Notes: a model not told the origin generated them from the letters alone. A DNA stretch of 64,000 bases from Streptomyces aculeolatus (GCF_020400605.1 NZ_JAINRD010000034.1:1-64000), one strand, 5' to 3'; counted from the stretch's first letter, positions 33,252 to 42,820 are shown. Numbers and translations are program-made.

Positions 33252-34529
33252 CTACGGAGCGTGTTCGGACGTGGGCGGGGCCGGCGGCACCCCGAGCGGT
33301 GCGCGCGAGCGGGCGAGGGCGAACAGCGCCATGTCGTCGGCGACCCGTCCGCCCGTATAGCGGGTCACGTCGGCCAGGAGCGTGTCCAGCACCTCGTGCG
33401 GGCCGTCGAAGACCTGCCCGTCCAGCCGGGTCAGCGGGTCGTAGAAGACGCCCGCCTTGTTCCGCGCCTCCGTCACGCCGTCCGTGAACAGGACCAGCAC
33501 CGCGCCCGGCGGGAACGCCACCTCCATCACCTCGTCCGGCCACGTGCCCAGGTCGCCCATGCCCAGCGGCAGCGCGTGCTCGTGCGGCTGCAGCGTGCGC
33601 CCCGCGCCGTCCGGGCCCAGCAGCACGGGCGCCGGATGGCCGCGGTTGAGCAGCCGCAGCGCGCCGCCCTCGCGGTCCACCTCCGCGAGGACCGCCGTCG
33701 TGAACCCCTCCACGCGGTCGAGGCCGCTGCGCCCCGTCTCCTGGCGCTGCAGCGCGCGTTCCAGCCGCCGCGCCAACCCGGCGAGCCCCGCCTCCTCCTC
33801 GGCCGCCTCCCGGAAGGCGCCGATGACGACCGCCACGGACTCCACCGCCTCCAGCCCCTTGCCGCGTACGTCGCCGACGATGCAGCGCACGCCGTGCGGG
33901 CCCTCCTGCACGGCGTAGAGGTCGCCGCCGATCCGGGCGTCGGCGTCGGCGGCCTGGTAGCGGGCGGCGACCCGCAGGGTGCCGAAGCCGTCCGGCGGGT
34001 TCGGCAGCACCGCGCGCTGCGCGGCGACGGCCACGTGGCGGGCGGAGGTCAGCCGGCGGTAGTTGCGCTGGATGAGGACGTTCATGCCGATCGCCAGCCC
34101 GCCGATGACGCACTGCGAGATCATCTCGATGATGGATTCGGAGTAGTCCGCGGTGCCGTTGCCGACCTCCAGGAGGACGTCGACGACGACCGCGGTGACG
34201 GCGGTGACCACGGTCGCGCGCAGCGACAGCAGCCCGGCGGCGACCAGCGGTGCCGATTCGAAGAACGGCGACGAGGTCAGGCCCTCCGGCGTGGCCCAGT
34301 AGAACAGCGCCCCGACGACGATCAGCGTCGCCGGAAGCCACCGCAGGGCCCACCCGACGCGCCGCTCGCCGGCGTTGGCCACGTCGGCGCGGCGACCCCC
34401 GGCGGCCGGTTCAAGCGCATGGCTGCCCACGCGATAGGCGCGCCCGTTGCCGTACGGGGCCTGCCCGTGCCCGTTCCGTCTCCCGTCCTGCCCCGCGCCT
34501 CGCGTGCCGTCCTCCCGCACCGGCTGCAC
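33252..34529 (-). CDS. Membrane-anchored PP2C (SpoIIE-type) phosphatase
   Basis: A 425-residue protein. After a hydrophilic start (about 60 residues), three to four hydrophobic segments lie between about 65 and 150 (LPATLIVVGALFYWATPEG; VIGGLAIGMNVLI). The rest is a SpoIIE/RsbU phosphatase: ARIGGDLYAVQEGPHG, VGDVRGKGLEAVES, LFTDGVTEARN and GGRVADDMALFAL supply the metal-binding acids, with GGDLY replacing the common GGDWY. The substrate is probably a phosphorylated anti-anti-sigma factor, encoded elsewhere. A GTG start at 34529 has AGGAG nine bases ahead. It lies between the conservon and the M23 gene on the same strand. The gap up to 34809 (280 bp) is low complexity with no clear signal. Confidence 0.9.
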   Translation of the reverse strand: MQPVREDGTRGAGQDGRRNGHGQAPYGNGRAYRVGSHALEPAAGGRRADVANAGERRVGWALRWLPATLIVVGALFYWATPEGLTSSPFFESAPLVAAGLLSLRATVVTAVTAVVVDVLLEVGNGTADYSESIIEMISQCVIGGLAIGMNVLIQRNYRRLTSARHVAVAAQRAVLPNPPDGFGTLRVAARYQAADADARIGGDLYAVQEGPHGVRCIVGDVRGKGLEAVESVAVVIGAFREAAEEEAGLAGLARRLERALQRQETGRSGLDRVEGFTTAVLAEVDREGGALRLLNRGHPAPVLLGPDGAGRTLQPHEHALPLGMGDLGTWPDEVMEVAFPPGAVLVLFTDGVTEARNKAGVFYDPLTRLDGQVFDGPHEVLDTLLADVTRYTGGRVADDMALFALARSRAPLGVPPAPPTSEHAP

Positions 34530-34809
34530 CTGCCCTCTCCTGCACGCTGCCCTTCCTGCGCTGTCCTCCCTCTGCGGCCGACATGCGGGCCTTGCCGTCG
34601 TCCTTCAGGGTTCCCTGTCCAGGGCGGGACGGCGACCGGGCGGGGCCCGGGCGGGTTACGGGCAGCGCCGGGGCGGCGTTACAGGCAGCCCCGCGGCCGA
34701 TGCCGCAGCCTGCGTCCCGGCAGCGGCGGCGGCGGCGGTTGCGGTTGCGGCAGCGGGCAGGCGGCCGGAGGGGCGCGGGACAGCGCCCCGGCAACTCCGG
34801 CACCGGTCG

Positions 34810-36084
34810 TCAGGTGAGCCGTACCGGGAAGGACTCCAGGTCGTTCTGCGTCAGCACCGGCAGGTTGCGGATCTCCGCCACCGGCACCGCCGGCCGCAGC
34901 CCCGGGAACCGGGCGAACAGCGCCGGCAGCGCCACCGCCGCCTCCAGCCGCGACAGCGCCGCGCCGGGGCAGATGTGCGGCCCGTGCCCGAAGGTCATGT
35001 GCCGGATCGGCGTCGGCCGGGCCACGTCGAAGGCGTCCACGTCCGCCCCGTGGTGCCCGGCGTCCCGCCCGATCGCGCGGTACGAGATGACGACGCCCTC
35101 GCCCTTCTCGATCACCGTGCCGGCGATCTCGATGTCCTCCGTGGCGAACCGCATCAGCAGGTGCGTCACGGGCGGGTCGTAGCGCAGCGCCTCCTCGATC
35201 GCGGTCTCCCACGTCACCTGGCCCTCGCGCACCATGGCGAGCTGCTCGGGGTGGGTGAGCAGGCCGCGCACGGTGGTGAGCAGGAGGGTGATCGTGGTCT
35301 CGTGCCCGGCGGCGATCATCGACTTCAGGTTGCCGACGACCTCTTCCTCGGTCAGCGGCTCACCGCCCTCGTCGGCGAGGATCAGCGCGCTCGTGAGGTC
35401 GTCGGTGGGCTCGGCGGTCTTGTGCCGCACCATGTCCGTGAACACGCGGTCCAGCTCCGCCATCACCGCGAGCCGCTCGTCCTGCGGCGTGAGCATGGAG
35501 AAGAAGGCCTTCCACAGCCGCATCTGCCGCGGTATCTCCGATTCCGCGACGCCCATGAGCGCGCACACCACCCGCATCGGCAGCGGCTGCGCGAAGACCT
35601 CCTTGAGGTCGACGACCCCGTCGCCCCCGGCCGCCGCGGCCGCCAGGGAGTCCAGCAGCTCGGCCGTCACCCGCTCGACCACCGGCCGCAGCGCGTCGAG
35701 CCGCCGCGGGGTGATGGCCTGCGCGGTCTTGGTACGCAGCCGCCGGTGCTCGGCGCCGTCGACCGTGAACATCGACCGGCCCGGGTTGACCATCCCGATC
35801 AGCGGCCACTCCGCGGTGACCTCGCCGCTCTGCCACAGCCGCCAGGCGCCGATGTCCTTGACCAGCCGGGCGTCGGTGAGCAGCTGCCGCGCCTCCGCGT
35901 GCCGCGTGACGGTCCACGCGGGCGCGCCCAGCAGCTCGATCCGGGTGAGCGGGGCGGCGGCGCACAGGTGCGCGGTCTCGCCCGCGAGGTCGCGTACGAG
36001 CGGGTCGATGGCCAGCGGCTCGGGGAGGGCGCCCCCGGGGCCGGTCGGGGCGGCGGCGGAGCCGGCGGCGTGCGGGCAGTTCAC
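34810..36084 (-). CDS. Cytochrome P450 (second P450 of the conservon)
   Basis: A 424-residue bacterial class I P450. All key motifs are present: I-helix AAGHETTITLLL, K-helix ExxR in EEALRYDPP, and heme-binding FGHGPHICPGAALSRLE with the axial Cys. The N-terminus has a short Cys/His/Ala-rich start (MNCPHAAGSAAAP). CYP154-type P450s occupy this place in Streptomyces conservons; that assignment is from position. Its ATG overlaps the stop of the other P450 by four bases. Ferredoxin and reductase genes are not in the window. The substrate is unknown. Confidence 0.93.
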   Translation of the reverse strand: MNCPHAAGSAAAPTGPGGALPEPLAIDPLVRDLAGETAHLCAAAPLTRIELLGAPAWTVTRHAEARQLLTDARLVKDIGAWRLWQSGEVTAEWPLIGMVNPGRSMFTVDGAEHRRLRTKTAQAITPRRLDALRPVVERVTAELLDSLAAAAAGGDGVVDLKEVFAQPLPMRVVCALMGVAESEIPRQMRLWKAFFSMLTPQDERLAVMAELDRVFTDMVRHKTAEPTDDLTSALILADEGGEPLTEEEVVGNLKSMIAAGHETTITLLLTTVRGLLTHPEQLAMVREGQVTWETAIEEALRYDPPVTHLLMRFATEDIEIAGTVIEKGEGVVISYRAIGRDAGHHGADVDAFDVARPTPIRHMTFGHGPHICPGAALSRLEAAVALPALFARFPGLRPAVPVAEIRNLPVLTQNDLESFPVRLT

Positions 36085-37448
36085 GGGTGGCCTCCTGCGG
36101 CACGTACGGGGGTGAAGGTGACCGGCAGGGCCGTCATGCCGCGCAGGAACGCGGACGGCCGCCGCACCAGCGTGTGGGCCGGCACGGAGAGGTCCAGGTC
36201 GGGCAGCCGGTCGAGGAGCACCTCAAGGCCGGTCCTGGCGATGATCTCGGCGATCTCCTGGGCCGGGAAGGGGCAGCGGAAGTCGCCGTAGCTGAAGGCG
36301 AAGTGGGCGCTGTTGCCCGCCTGCGCCGGTACGCCCCCGCCGTACGCGTACCCGCCGCCCATGCCGTCCGTGCCCCCCAGCGCCTGCTGGATCTGCGGGT
36401 CGTCGTTGGCGGCGGCGAGGCCGAGGAGCAGCAGGTCGCCGGCGCCGACGGGGCGCCCGCCGAGCTGGGTGTCGCGGGCGGCCCAGCGGCCGACGAGGAT
36501 CTGCGTCGGGGTGTCCTCCCACAGCACCTCGTTCATGGCCTGGCCGACGCTGTGCCGCCCGCCGCCGAGGGCGGCGGCGAAGCGGTCGTCGGTGAGCATG
36601 AGCCGGATGGAGTTGCCGATCCAGTCGGCGGTGGGCAGGAAGCCGGCTGCGGTGGTGTCCTTGAGGTCGAGCATGACCTCTTCGTCGGTGAAGTGCATGG
36701 GGTCGGCCAGCATCCGCGAGGCGACGTCCTGGCCCGGCGCGAGCCGCTTCTCGGCCACCAGCCGCGTCATGTGGTCGACGAACGTCTCGTACGCCTTGAG
36801 CGCCCCGGGCCCGCCGTCCGCCAGCTCGTTGAGCACCTGCGCGAGCTGCCGCCCCTCGGCGTCGGGGAAGCCGATGAGCCGGGCGAGTACGAGCACGGGC
36901 AGGGGGGCGGCGTAGTCGCCGACGAGTTCGGCGCTGCCGCGGGAGCAGAAGGAGTCGATGAGCCGGTCGGCGAGCTGCTCGCAGTGCCGGCGCAGGTCGA
37001 AGGGGTCGACGCTCTCCAGCGCGGCGCCGACCATGACGGCGTGCCGGCGGTGGTCGGCGGCGGTGGCGGTGAAGTGGATGGACGGCATGACCTGGCCGAC
37101 CATCGGCAGCAGCGGCCAGTCGGGCGGGATCTTCTCCCACTGGTTCCACAGCCCGCGATCCCGCGGGAACAGGTCGGGGTCGGACGTGACCTGGTGCAGC
37201 TCGCGGTAGCCGATGACGAGCCAGGCGGGGATGTCGCCGGGCAGCTCGACGGGGACGACGGGCCCGTGGTCGCGGCGCATCTCGCGGTAGAGGTCGCGCG
37301 GGTCGGTGTGGAAGCGGGGGCCGCTGAGCGGTACGGCCCCGGCGGCACCGGCGTGCGCGGGGCAGCCGGCGGGGGGCGTTGCGGCGTCGCCCGGCGCCTC
37401 CGCGCCGCTCCCCTCATGTACGGCCTGGTCGTCGGGAGTCGGGGTCAT
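36081..37448 (-). CDS. CYP157-like cytochrome P450 lacking the ExxR motif
   Basis: A 455-residue P450-like protein. The I-helix reads DTTAAGFLPTADWIG, lacking the usual acid/alcohol pair. At the K-helix, where ExxR is otherwise almost universal, the sequence is MNEVLWEDTPTQ, so the Arg is missing. The heme loop reads FSYGDFRCPFPAQEIA, with the Cys kept but the flanking Gly changed. CYP157 proteins of Streptomyces are known to lack ExxR and to sit in conservons beside CYP154, so I assign it to that group. The start is ATG 37448, overlapping the GTPase stop by four bases. It may hold heme but act as a non-standard oxidase or as a regulatory partner. Confidence 0.88.
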   Translation of the reverse strand: MTPTPDDQAVHEGSGAEAPGDAATPPAGCPAHAGAAGAVPLSGPRFHTDPRDLYREMRRDHGPVVPVELPGDIPAWLVIGYRELHQVTSDPDLFPRDRGLWNQWEKIPPDWPLLPMVGQVMPSIHFTATAADHRRHAVMVGAALESVDPFDLRRHCEQLADRLIDSFCSRGSAELVGDYAAPLPVLVLARLIGFPDAEGRQLAQVLNELADGGPGALKAYETFVDHMTRLVAEKRLAPGQDVASRMLADPMHFTDEEVMLDLKDTTAAGFLPTADWIGNSIRLMLTDDRFAAALGGGRHSVGQAMNEVLWEDTPTQILVGRWAARDTQLGGRPVGAGDLLLLGLAAANDDPQIQQALGGTDGMGGGYAYGGGVPAQAGNSAHFAFSYGDFRCPFPAQEIAEIIARTGLEVLLDRLPDLDLSVPAHTLVRRPSAFLRGMTALPVTFTPVRAAGGHP

Positions 37449-38098
37449 GTCGCGGTCTCCGGTGCGGTGGGGGCGGTGGCGGCGGCGAGGCGCTGCAAGT
37501 GCTCGACGAGGGCGATCAGCACGCCCTTGCTGGACTCGCGGGACCGCGCGTCGCAGTCGACCAGCGGGACGTGCGGGTCGAGGTCGAGCGCGTCGCGCAC
37601 CTCGGCGCTGGTGTACGGCGGGCCGCCGAAGTCGTTGCGGGCGACGATGAACGGGGTGCCGTGGTGCTCCAGCCGGTCGATGGCGTACCAGGAGTCGGCG
37701 AGCCTGCGGTGGTCGACGAGCACGATCGCGCCGAGCGTCCCGGAGAACAGCCGGTCCCACAGGAACCAGAACCGCTCCTGGCCCGGCGCCCCGAAGAGAT
37801 ACAGCACGGTGTGCGCGTCGAGGCTGATCCGCCCGAAGTCGAAGGCGACGGTCGTGGCGGTCTTGCCGGGCACGGCGCTGCGGTCGTCGATGCCGCGGCC
37901 GGCCAGGGTCATGGTCTCCTCGGTGTTCAGCGGCCGGATGTCGCTGACGGAGCGGACCATGGTGGTCTTGCCGACGCCGAAGCCGCCGACGACGACGATC
38001 TTCAGCCCGTTGTCGGCCGTACGGGCCAGGGGCACCCGCTCGGCCGCGCCGGCCGGCGGCGCGGAGGTCGCGCGCGTGTCAGAGGTGGCGGAGTCCAA
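37445..38098 (-). CDS. Conservon GTPase (CvnD-like)
   Basis: A 217-residue Ras/MglA-like small GTPase. Motifs: P-loop VVGGFGVGKTTMV, switch regions around TATTVAFDFG, and G3-like LFGAPGQERFWFLWD; the G4 NKxD motif reads ARNDF. Such proteins form the D component of conservons, with a kinase-like A, roadblock B and DUF742 C, and work at the membrane like an unusual G-protein system controlling development. It overlaps the DUF742 gene by 20 bp and the P450 gene by four. The first 25 residues are a disordered Ala/Ser/Pro stretch. Confidence 0.93.
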   Translation of the reverse strand: MDSATSDTRATSAPPAGAAERVPLARTADNGLKIVVVGGFGVGKTTMVRSVSDIRPLNTEETMTLAGRGIDDRSAVPGKTATTVAFDFGRISLDAHTVLYLFGAPGQERFWFLWDRLFSGTLGAIVLVDHRRLADSWYAIDRLEHHGTPFIVARNDFGGPPYTSAEVRDALDLDPHVPLVDCDARSRESSKGVLIALVEHLQRLAAATAPTAPETAT

Positions 38099-38447
38099 CG
38101 AGCACCTTCTCCAGAGTCTCGGGATCGGCGAACCGGACGCCGCCCGGCGTGCGCGGGGGCGCGTACCGCGGATGGCGCGCGGTGATCCGGCCGGCGGCCA
38201 GCAGGTCGGACAGCAGGATCTTCGTGATCCCGACGGGCAGTCCGAGGTCGGCGGACAGCTCCACGACGGCGGTCGGGGTCCGGCAGATGCGCAGGATCGC
38301 GGCGTGCTCGGACTGCATGCCCGGCGTCGGCTCGCACTCGGCGACCACCAGGGTGACGAGGTCGAACTCGTCGGTGGCGGGCCGGCTGCGCCCCCCTGTC
38401 AGGGTGTACAGCCGGTCCGGATCGTCGTCCCGGCCGGCGCGGCTCAT
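38079..38447 (-). CDS. DUF742 protein (CvnC-like)
   Basis: A 122-residue winged-helix-like protein typical of conservon component C. Recognisable parts are RLYTLTGGRSRP near the start, LVTLVVAECEPTPGMQSEHA, then an HTH-like SADLGLPVGITKILLSDLL and the end LEKVLVGLRHL. It probably docks on the roadblock protein and GTPase. The ATG at 38447 overlaps the roadblock stop by four bases. Confidence 0.92.
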   Translation of the reverse strand: MSRAGRDDDPDRLYTLTGGRSRPATDEFDLVTLVVAECEPTPGMQSEHAAILRICRTPTAVVELSADLGLPVGITKILLSDLLAAGRITARHPRYAPPRTPGGVRFADPETLEKVLVGLRHL

Positions 38448-38881
38448 TCCGCCGCAGCCCCTTCGGCCGCGGGCACCGGCCCGCGCGCCGGCGCACTGAG
38501 GTGGTCGCCGAGCTGCTCGACCAGCTCCAGCATGTTGTGCCCGACGAGCCCGGGGTCCGACGTCTCCGCGGCGATCACGGCGACATGGCTGCCGGAACCG
38601 GCCTCGGCGATGAACAGGATGCCGCCGTAGAACTCGGTCATCGACTGCCGTACGCCGCCGCTGCCGTCCCCGAACTCGACGGACGCGCCGTGCGACAGGC
38701 TCTGGATGCCGGCCGAGATGGCGGCGAGCTGGTCGGCGCTGTCCTCGGAGAGCTCGGGGGTGTGGCAGAGCTTGAGCCCGTCGCGGGAGAGGACGAGGGC
38801 GTGCCTGGCGCCGGGCGTGCGCTCCAGCAACCCCTCCAGCAGCCAGGTCAGCCCGGTGGCCTCGGCGGGGGATTGGGTCAT
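38444..38881 (-). CDS. Roadblock/LC7 protein (CvnB-like)
   Basis: A 145-residue roadblock-fold protein: LTWLLEGLLERTPGARHALV, LSRDGLKLCHTPELSEDSAD, AAISAGIQSLSHG, and FIAEAGSGSHVAVIAAETSD. In MglA-like systems roadblock proteins act on the GTPase as activators or scaffolds. It is component B of the conservon, and its ATG overlaps the stop of the kinase-like gene by four bases. A Pro/Ala tail of about 20 residues ends it. Confidence 0.92.
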   Translation of the reverse strand: MTQSPAEATGLTWLLEGLLERTPGARHALVLSRDGLKLCHTPELSEDSADQLAAISAGIQSLSHGASVEFGDGSGGVRQSMTEFYGGILFIAEAGSGSHVAVIAAETSDPGLVGHNMLELVEQLGDHLSAPARGPVPAAEGAAAE

Positions 38882-40779
38882 CTGTCGTCCTCCGAAGGTG
38901 ATGCGGCATTGCGTGCGGGGGGTGCGGGCGGTGCGGCGGAGGAGTCGGGGCCGTCGTCGGGCGCCGCGGTTTCCTCGCGTTCTGCCGCGGGTTGCTCTTC
39001 TTGTACGGACGCGCCGGGCCGGTCGGGTACGCGGTCTGCGTCCCGTCCGCCGCCGGGCCGGCCGGCGCCGCGCTTGCGGCCGTTGACGGCGGCGCGGGTG
39101 CCGGGGGTGCTTGCGGTGCTCTTGGCTGAGCCTGCGGTGCCGGTGCCGGTGCCGGTGCTGTCCGCGGTGCTCGTGCCGTCGGCGGCGTCGGTGGTGGTGC
39201 CCGCGGTACCCGTGCCGTCCGCGGTGTCGGTGGTGCCTGCGGTGTCGGTGGTACCCGCGGTGCCCGCGGGGTCCGTGCCGCGCTCCTGGCCGGTCATCGC
39301 GCGCCGGAAGGCGCCGAACCGGGCGGCGGAGCCGGCAGGTTCGAGCCGGCGGTGCGACCCGGTGTCGTCACCGGCGGCACCGGCGGCACCGGGGCCGCCC
39401 GTGCCCGTACCCGCGGCGCCCGTGCCCGTACCGGAGGGCGCGCCGTCCTCCGGCATTCCGCCCGGGTGCGCCCCGGCGAGTGTGCGTCCGCGGCGCCGCC
39501 GCGGCAGCGCAGCCAGCGCGAACGGGTCGTGCTCGCCGTCACCCGCCTGCCCGTCCGCGGCCCGCTGGTCGGCGTCCTCGCCGGACGCCACGTCCCGCTG
39601 CCGCGGCAGCGGGGCCGGGAGCGGCGTGCTGCCGGTGTCCTCCTCGGGCATCGGCAGGCCTGGGCGGCGCACGGGCTCGCTCGGCCGGGCGCGGGAGATC
39701 AGTTCCTGCGGGATCATCAGCACCACGCCCGTACCGCCGATGGCGGAGGGCCGGAACGAGACGGTCAGCCCGTGCTTCTGCGCCAGGTGCCCGACGACGG
39801 GCAGGCCGAGCCGGGTGCCGGTCAGCGTCGACAGGTCGGTGGCGGTGCCCGAGACGGCGCGCTCCGCGCGCCGCTGCGCGGCCTCGCTCATCATCAGGCC
39901 GCTGTCCTCGATGGTGACGACGGCGCCGGCCGGCACCTCCGAGACGTAGACGTGCACCTCGGTGGTGGGCGGCGAGAAGTTGCAGGCGTTGTCGAGGAGT
40001 TCGGCGAGCGCGTGCATGACACCCTCGGCGGCGTGTCCTGCGACGGCCACCTCGGAGACGGCCCGCAGCCGCACCCGCTGGTAGCCGGCGATCCGGCCCA
40101 TGGCGCCGCGCAGGATGGATTCCATCGCGATCGGCTTCGCCCAGCGGCGGCCGGAGCGGGCGCCGCTCAGCACCGCGATGCTGTCGGCGACGCGGCCGGC
40201 CTGCGCGGTGCGGTGGTCGAGGTGGAGGAGGTCGCCGAGGACGTCGGCGTCGCCGTGCCGGTGCTCCATGTCGCGCAGGTCGGCGAGCATGCTGGTGGTG
40301 ATGGCCTGCATCCGCCCGGCGGCGTTGGCGCAGGAGGCCATGGCGGCGGCGCGGCGGTTCTCGCTGCGCCGCGCCTCCTCGGCGACCTGCTGGACGACTC
40401 GCCGGTACGCCTGGCTGTCCAACTGCGGGGCGGCGGCGAGCGCCTCGTCGACGGGCGCACCCGCGCTGATCTTCCGCAGCACCTCGGGTACGACGCGGTC
40501 GGCGAAGACGGCGGCGGCGCCGGCCGCGGCGGCGGCGCGCTCGTCGGCGCGGGCGGCCTTGGCTCGGTAGCCGGCGGCGGCGGCGACGGCTATGCACAGC
40601 AGGACGGCGGCGGCGCCACCCCCGTAGACGATCTGCTTGGTGTGGTCGTCGGGTCCCATGACCGCCGCGGCCAGTACCGCGACGGCGGTCGCGGGCACGC
40701 TGACGAACAGGGCCGACAGGGGTGCGGGCAGTCGGGAACGCGAGGCCCGGGGCGGGGCTGCATCCTGGTGCGCGGTCAT
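38878..40779 (-). CDS. Sensor-kinase-like protein (CvnA-like)
   Basis: A 633-residue membrane protein starting the conservon. Two hydrophobic segments (about 20-42 and 52-72) anchor it. A helical region follows with HLDHRTAQAGRVADSI as the likely H-box region, and then a GHKL ATPase domain: HALAELLDNACNFSPP (N-box), VTIEDSGLMMSE (G1), LGLPVVGHLAQKHGL. The last 250 residues are disordered, rich in Gly/Thr/Ala, with repeated TAGTTDTAG-like units. No response regulator is nearby; in this family the partners are the roadblock, DUF742 and GTPase proteins downstream. The ATG 40779 follows a GGAGGAG site. Confidence 0.9.
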   Translation of the reverse strand: MTAHQDAAPPRASRSRLPAPLSALFVSVPATAVAVLAAAVMGPDDHTKQIVYGGGAAAVLLCIAVAAAAGYRAKAARADERAAAAAGAAAVFADRVVPEVLRKISAGAPVDEALAAAPQLDSQAYRRVVQQVAEEARRSENRRAAAMASCANAAGRMQAITTSMLADLRDMEHRHGDADVLGDLLHLDHRTAQAGRVADSIAVLSGARSGRRWAKPIAMESILRGAMGRIAGYQRVRLRAVSEVAVAGHAAEGVMHALAELLDNACNFSPPTTEVHVYVSEVPAGAVVTIEDSGLMMSEAAQRRAERAVSGTATDLSTLTGTRLGLPVVGHLAQKHGLTVSFRPSAIGGTGVVLMIPQELISRARPSEPVRRPGLPMPEEDTGSTPLPAPLPRQRDVASGEDADQRAADGQAGDGEHDPFALAALPRRRRGRTLAGAHPGGMPEDGAPSGTGTGAAGTGTGGPGAAGAAGDDTGSHRRLEPAGSAARFGAFRRAMTGQERGTDPAGTAGTTDTAGTTDTADGTGTAGTTTDAADGTSTADSTGTGTGTAGSAKSTASTPGTRAAVNGRKRGAGRPGGGRDADRVPDRPGASVQEEQPAAEREETAAPDDGPDSSAAPPAPPARNAASPSEDDR

Positions 40780-41188
40780 CGACGGGCTCCTCCGGGCAGG
40801 TGGCCTGTCCCAGGTCGGGTGTGTGCGCCGGGTTGAGCAACGTGCTCCCCGAGTGAGCGGCGTGCTCACGGGTGCTCAAGTCGCCGACACTATAGGGAGT
40901 TTCCTCACCACACCAGCACACCCAGAAGACCGTTTGCAGCACACCTGTGACAAGAGATGTCCGCCCTGAGCAGGGCGGCATCGTGCGGTCTTCCGGAGGT
41001 TCCGCCGCGGCGTCCAACTGCTCGACGGCGCTGGTCAGCAAGCCCTTCCGGCGTCACCACGCTGTAACCGCACGCTTGTTACAACGTTTGAGCAAGATCG
41101 CCGGTCAAGTGGCCCTGCGGCCCACCACGTCGCCGTACGCCGGCCGGCCGGTGTTCCGGACCCTCCACCTCCGACAGGAGACCTACGG
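40780..41188. other. Divergent promoter region with an inverted repeat
   Basis: This 409-bp gap separates the conservon from the plus-strand sulfotransferase-type operon. TATAGT on the minus strand (40894-40889) could be a -10 box of the conservon. TGTAAC (41063-41068) and GTTACA (41078-41083) form a 6-bp inverted repeat with a 9-bp spacer, a candidate operator about 105 bp before the gene at 41189. No gene is seen. Confidence 0.4.
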
Positions 41189-42745
41189 ATGACCCGTCCA
41201 CACCTAGCGCGTACGTACACCGCGATGGTGCTCTGCGGAGTAACGGCGGCCACGCTCACGGCGGCGGCCCCGGCCACCGCGGGCGCCGCTGCTCCGGCCA
41301 CCGGTGCCCCGGGCGCCACTACTGCCCGGGGCGGCGCCGCGGCCCCCGGCAGCGACGCGGCCCCCGGCGGCGACGCCGACCAGGCCGCCGCCGTCGACGG
41401 CGAGGCCCCGCCCGGTCTCGACGTGCTCAAGCGCGGCCAGGGCATGGCCCCCGGCCTGCTCTTCCTCACCCCGCAGGGCCGCCACGAGACGCCCCGCGGC
41501 CCTCAGATCGTCGACGACCGCGGCCGCCCGGTCTGGTACCACCGGATCCCCGAGGGCTTCGTCGCCGCCGACTTCCAGGTCCAGGAGTACCGCGGCCAGA
41601 AGGTCCTCACCTGGTGGGAGGGCGAAAGCTCCCCCACCGGCACGGGCTCGGGCACCGGCTACATCGCCGACGAGAACTACGAGATCATCGCCACCGTCAG
41701 CACGCCCGACGCCGGCGAGCGCACCGACTTCCACGAGTTCCGCCTCACCCCCGACGGCACGGCCCTGATCCTCAGCTACCGCGACGAGCCGTACGACCTC
41801 ACCCCGGTCGGCGGCCCCAAAGACGGTCAAGTCCTCGACTACGTCGTGCAGGAGATCGACATCGCCACCGGCGAGAAGGTCATGGACTGGCACAGCCTCG
41901 ACCACATCCCGATCACCGACTCCGACCGCCGCTTCGACGCCGGCATGCCGGGCCCCTTTCCGTACATGCACCTCAACGCAGTCAGCCTCGACAGTGACGG
42001 CAACCTCCTCTTCTCCGGCCGCGAGACCAGCACCATCTACAAGGTCGACCGCGAGACCGGCGAGGTCATCTGGCGGCTCGGCGGCAAGCGCAGCGACTTC
42101 CGCCTGGGCGCCGGCGCCCGCACGATCGGCCAGCACAACATCGAGCCGGCCGGCGAGGACACGTACCGCGTCTTCGACAACCAGAACATGGGCAGCCCCG
42201 GCTACGAGTCGCGGGTCGCGTGGCTGCGTATCGACGAGCGGCGGATGACCGCGGAGCTGGTACGCCAGCAGGTCCACCCGGACCGGCTGACGACCGGCCT
42301 GGAGGGCAACAGCCAGGCGCTGCCCAACGGCAACACGTTCGTGAGCTGGGGCTCGCCGTCGGGCCGCATCTCGGAGTTCGCGCCCTCGGGCCGGCTCGTC
42401 TTCGACGGCACGCTGCCGAAGGACATCAGTAGTTACAGGGGCTATCGCGCCCCCTGGAAGAGCACCCCGGACACCGCACCCGACGTCGAGGTGAACGACA
42501 CCGTCACCGCGGTCGACGCAGTGTGGAACGGGGCCACCGAGGTCAGGGGCTGGCGCGTCCTCGGCGGCGGGACGGAGTCGGGGCTGCGGCCCGTAGCGCG
42601 TGCGGGGTGGGACGGACTCGACACCGAGGTGCGACTCCCGCCGGAGGCCCGGGACATCGCGTACGTGAAGGTGCAGGCGCTCGACGGGCGCGGGCGGGTC
42701 ATCGGGTCCTCGGAGGTCGAGGCCGTCGAGGCCACCGCCCCCTGA
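41189..42745 (+). CDS. Secreted arylsulfotransferase (ASST) family protein
   Basis: A 518-residue exported protein. The N-terminus has a signal peptide (about 1-32, ATLTAAAPATAGAAA near the cleavage site) and a low-complexity Ala/Gly/Asp stretch up to about 72. The rest is a beta-propeller of the arylsulfotransferase family: LLFLTPQGRHETPRGPQIVD, FHEFRLTPDGTALILSYRD, LHLNAVSLDSDGNLLFSGRE in part (MHLNAVSLDSDGNLLFSG), VIWRLGGKRSDF, IGQHNIEPAG and VFDNQNMGSPGYESRV. Conserved His residues (QHN, FHE) are in the places expected for the catalytic site. ASST enzymes move sulfate between phenols without PAPS. It is the first of three same-strand genes. Confidence 0.85.
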   Translation: MTRPHLARTYTAMVLCGVTAATLTAAAPATAGAAAPATGAPGATTARGGAAAPGSDAAPGGDADQAAAVDGEAPPGLDVLKRGQGMAPGLLFLTPQGRHETPRGPQIVDDRGRPVWYHRIPEGFVAADFQVQEYRGQKVLTWWEGESSPTGTGSGTGYIADENYEIIATVSTPDAGERTDFHEFRLTPDGTALILSYRDEPYDLTPVGGPKDGQVLDYVVQEIDIATGEKVMDWHSLDHIPITDSDRRFDAGMPGPFPYMHLNAVSLDSDGNLLFSGRETSTIYKVDRETGEVIWRLGGKRSDFRLGAGARTIGQHNIEPAGEDTYRVFDNQNMGSPGYESRVAWLRIDERRMTAELVRQQVHPDRLTTGLEGNSQALPNGNTFVSWGSPSGRISEFAPSGRLVFDGTLPKDISSYRGYRAPWKSTPDTAPDVEVNDTVTAVDAVWNGATEVRGWRVLGGGTESGLRPVARAGWDGLDTEVRLPPEARDIAYVKVQALDGRGRVIGSSEVEAVEATAP

Positions 42746-42820
42746 GAAGGGGCCGCCCAGCACTGACAGAAGGCTGCGCGACTGCCGACTGCCGACGCCT
42801 TGCAGAGTCAGGAGAACACC

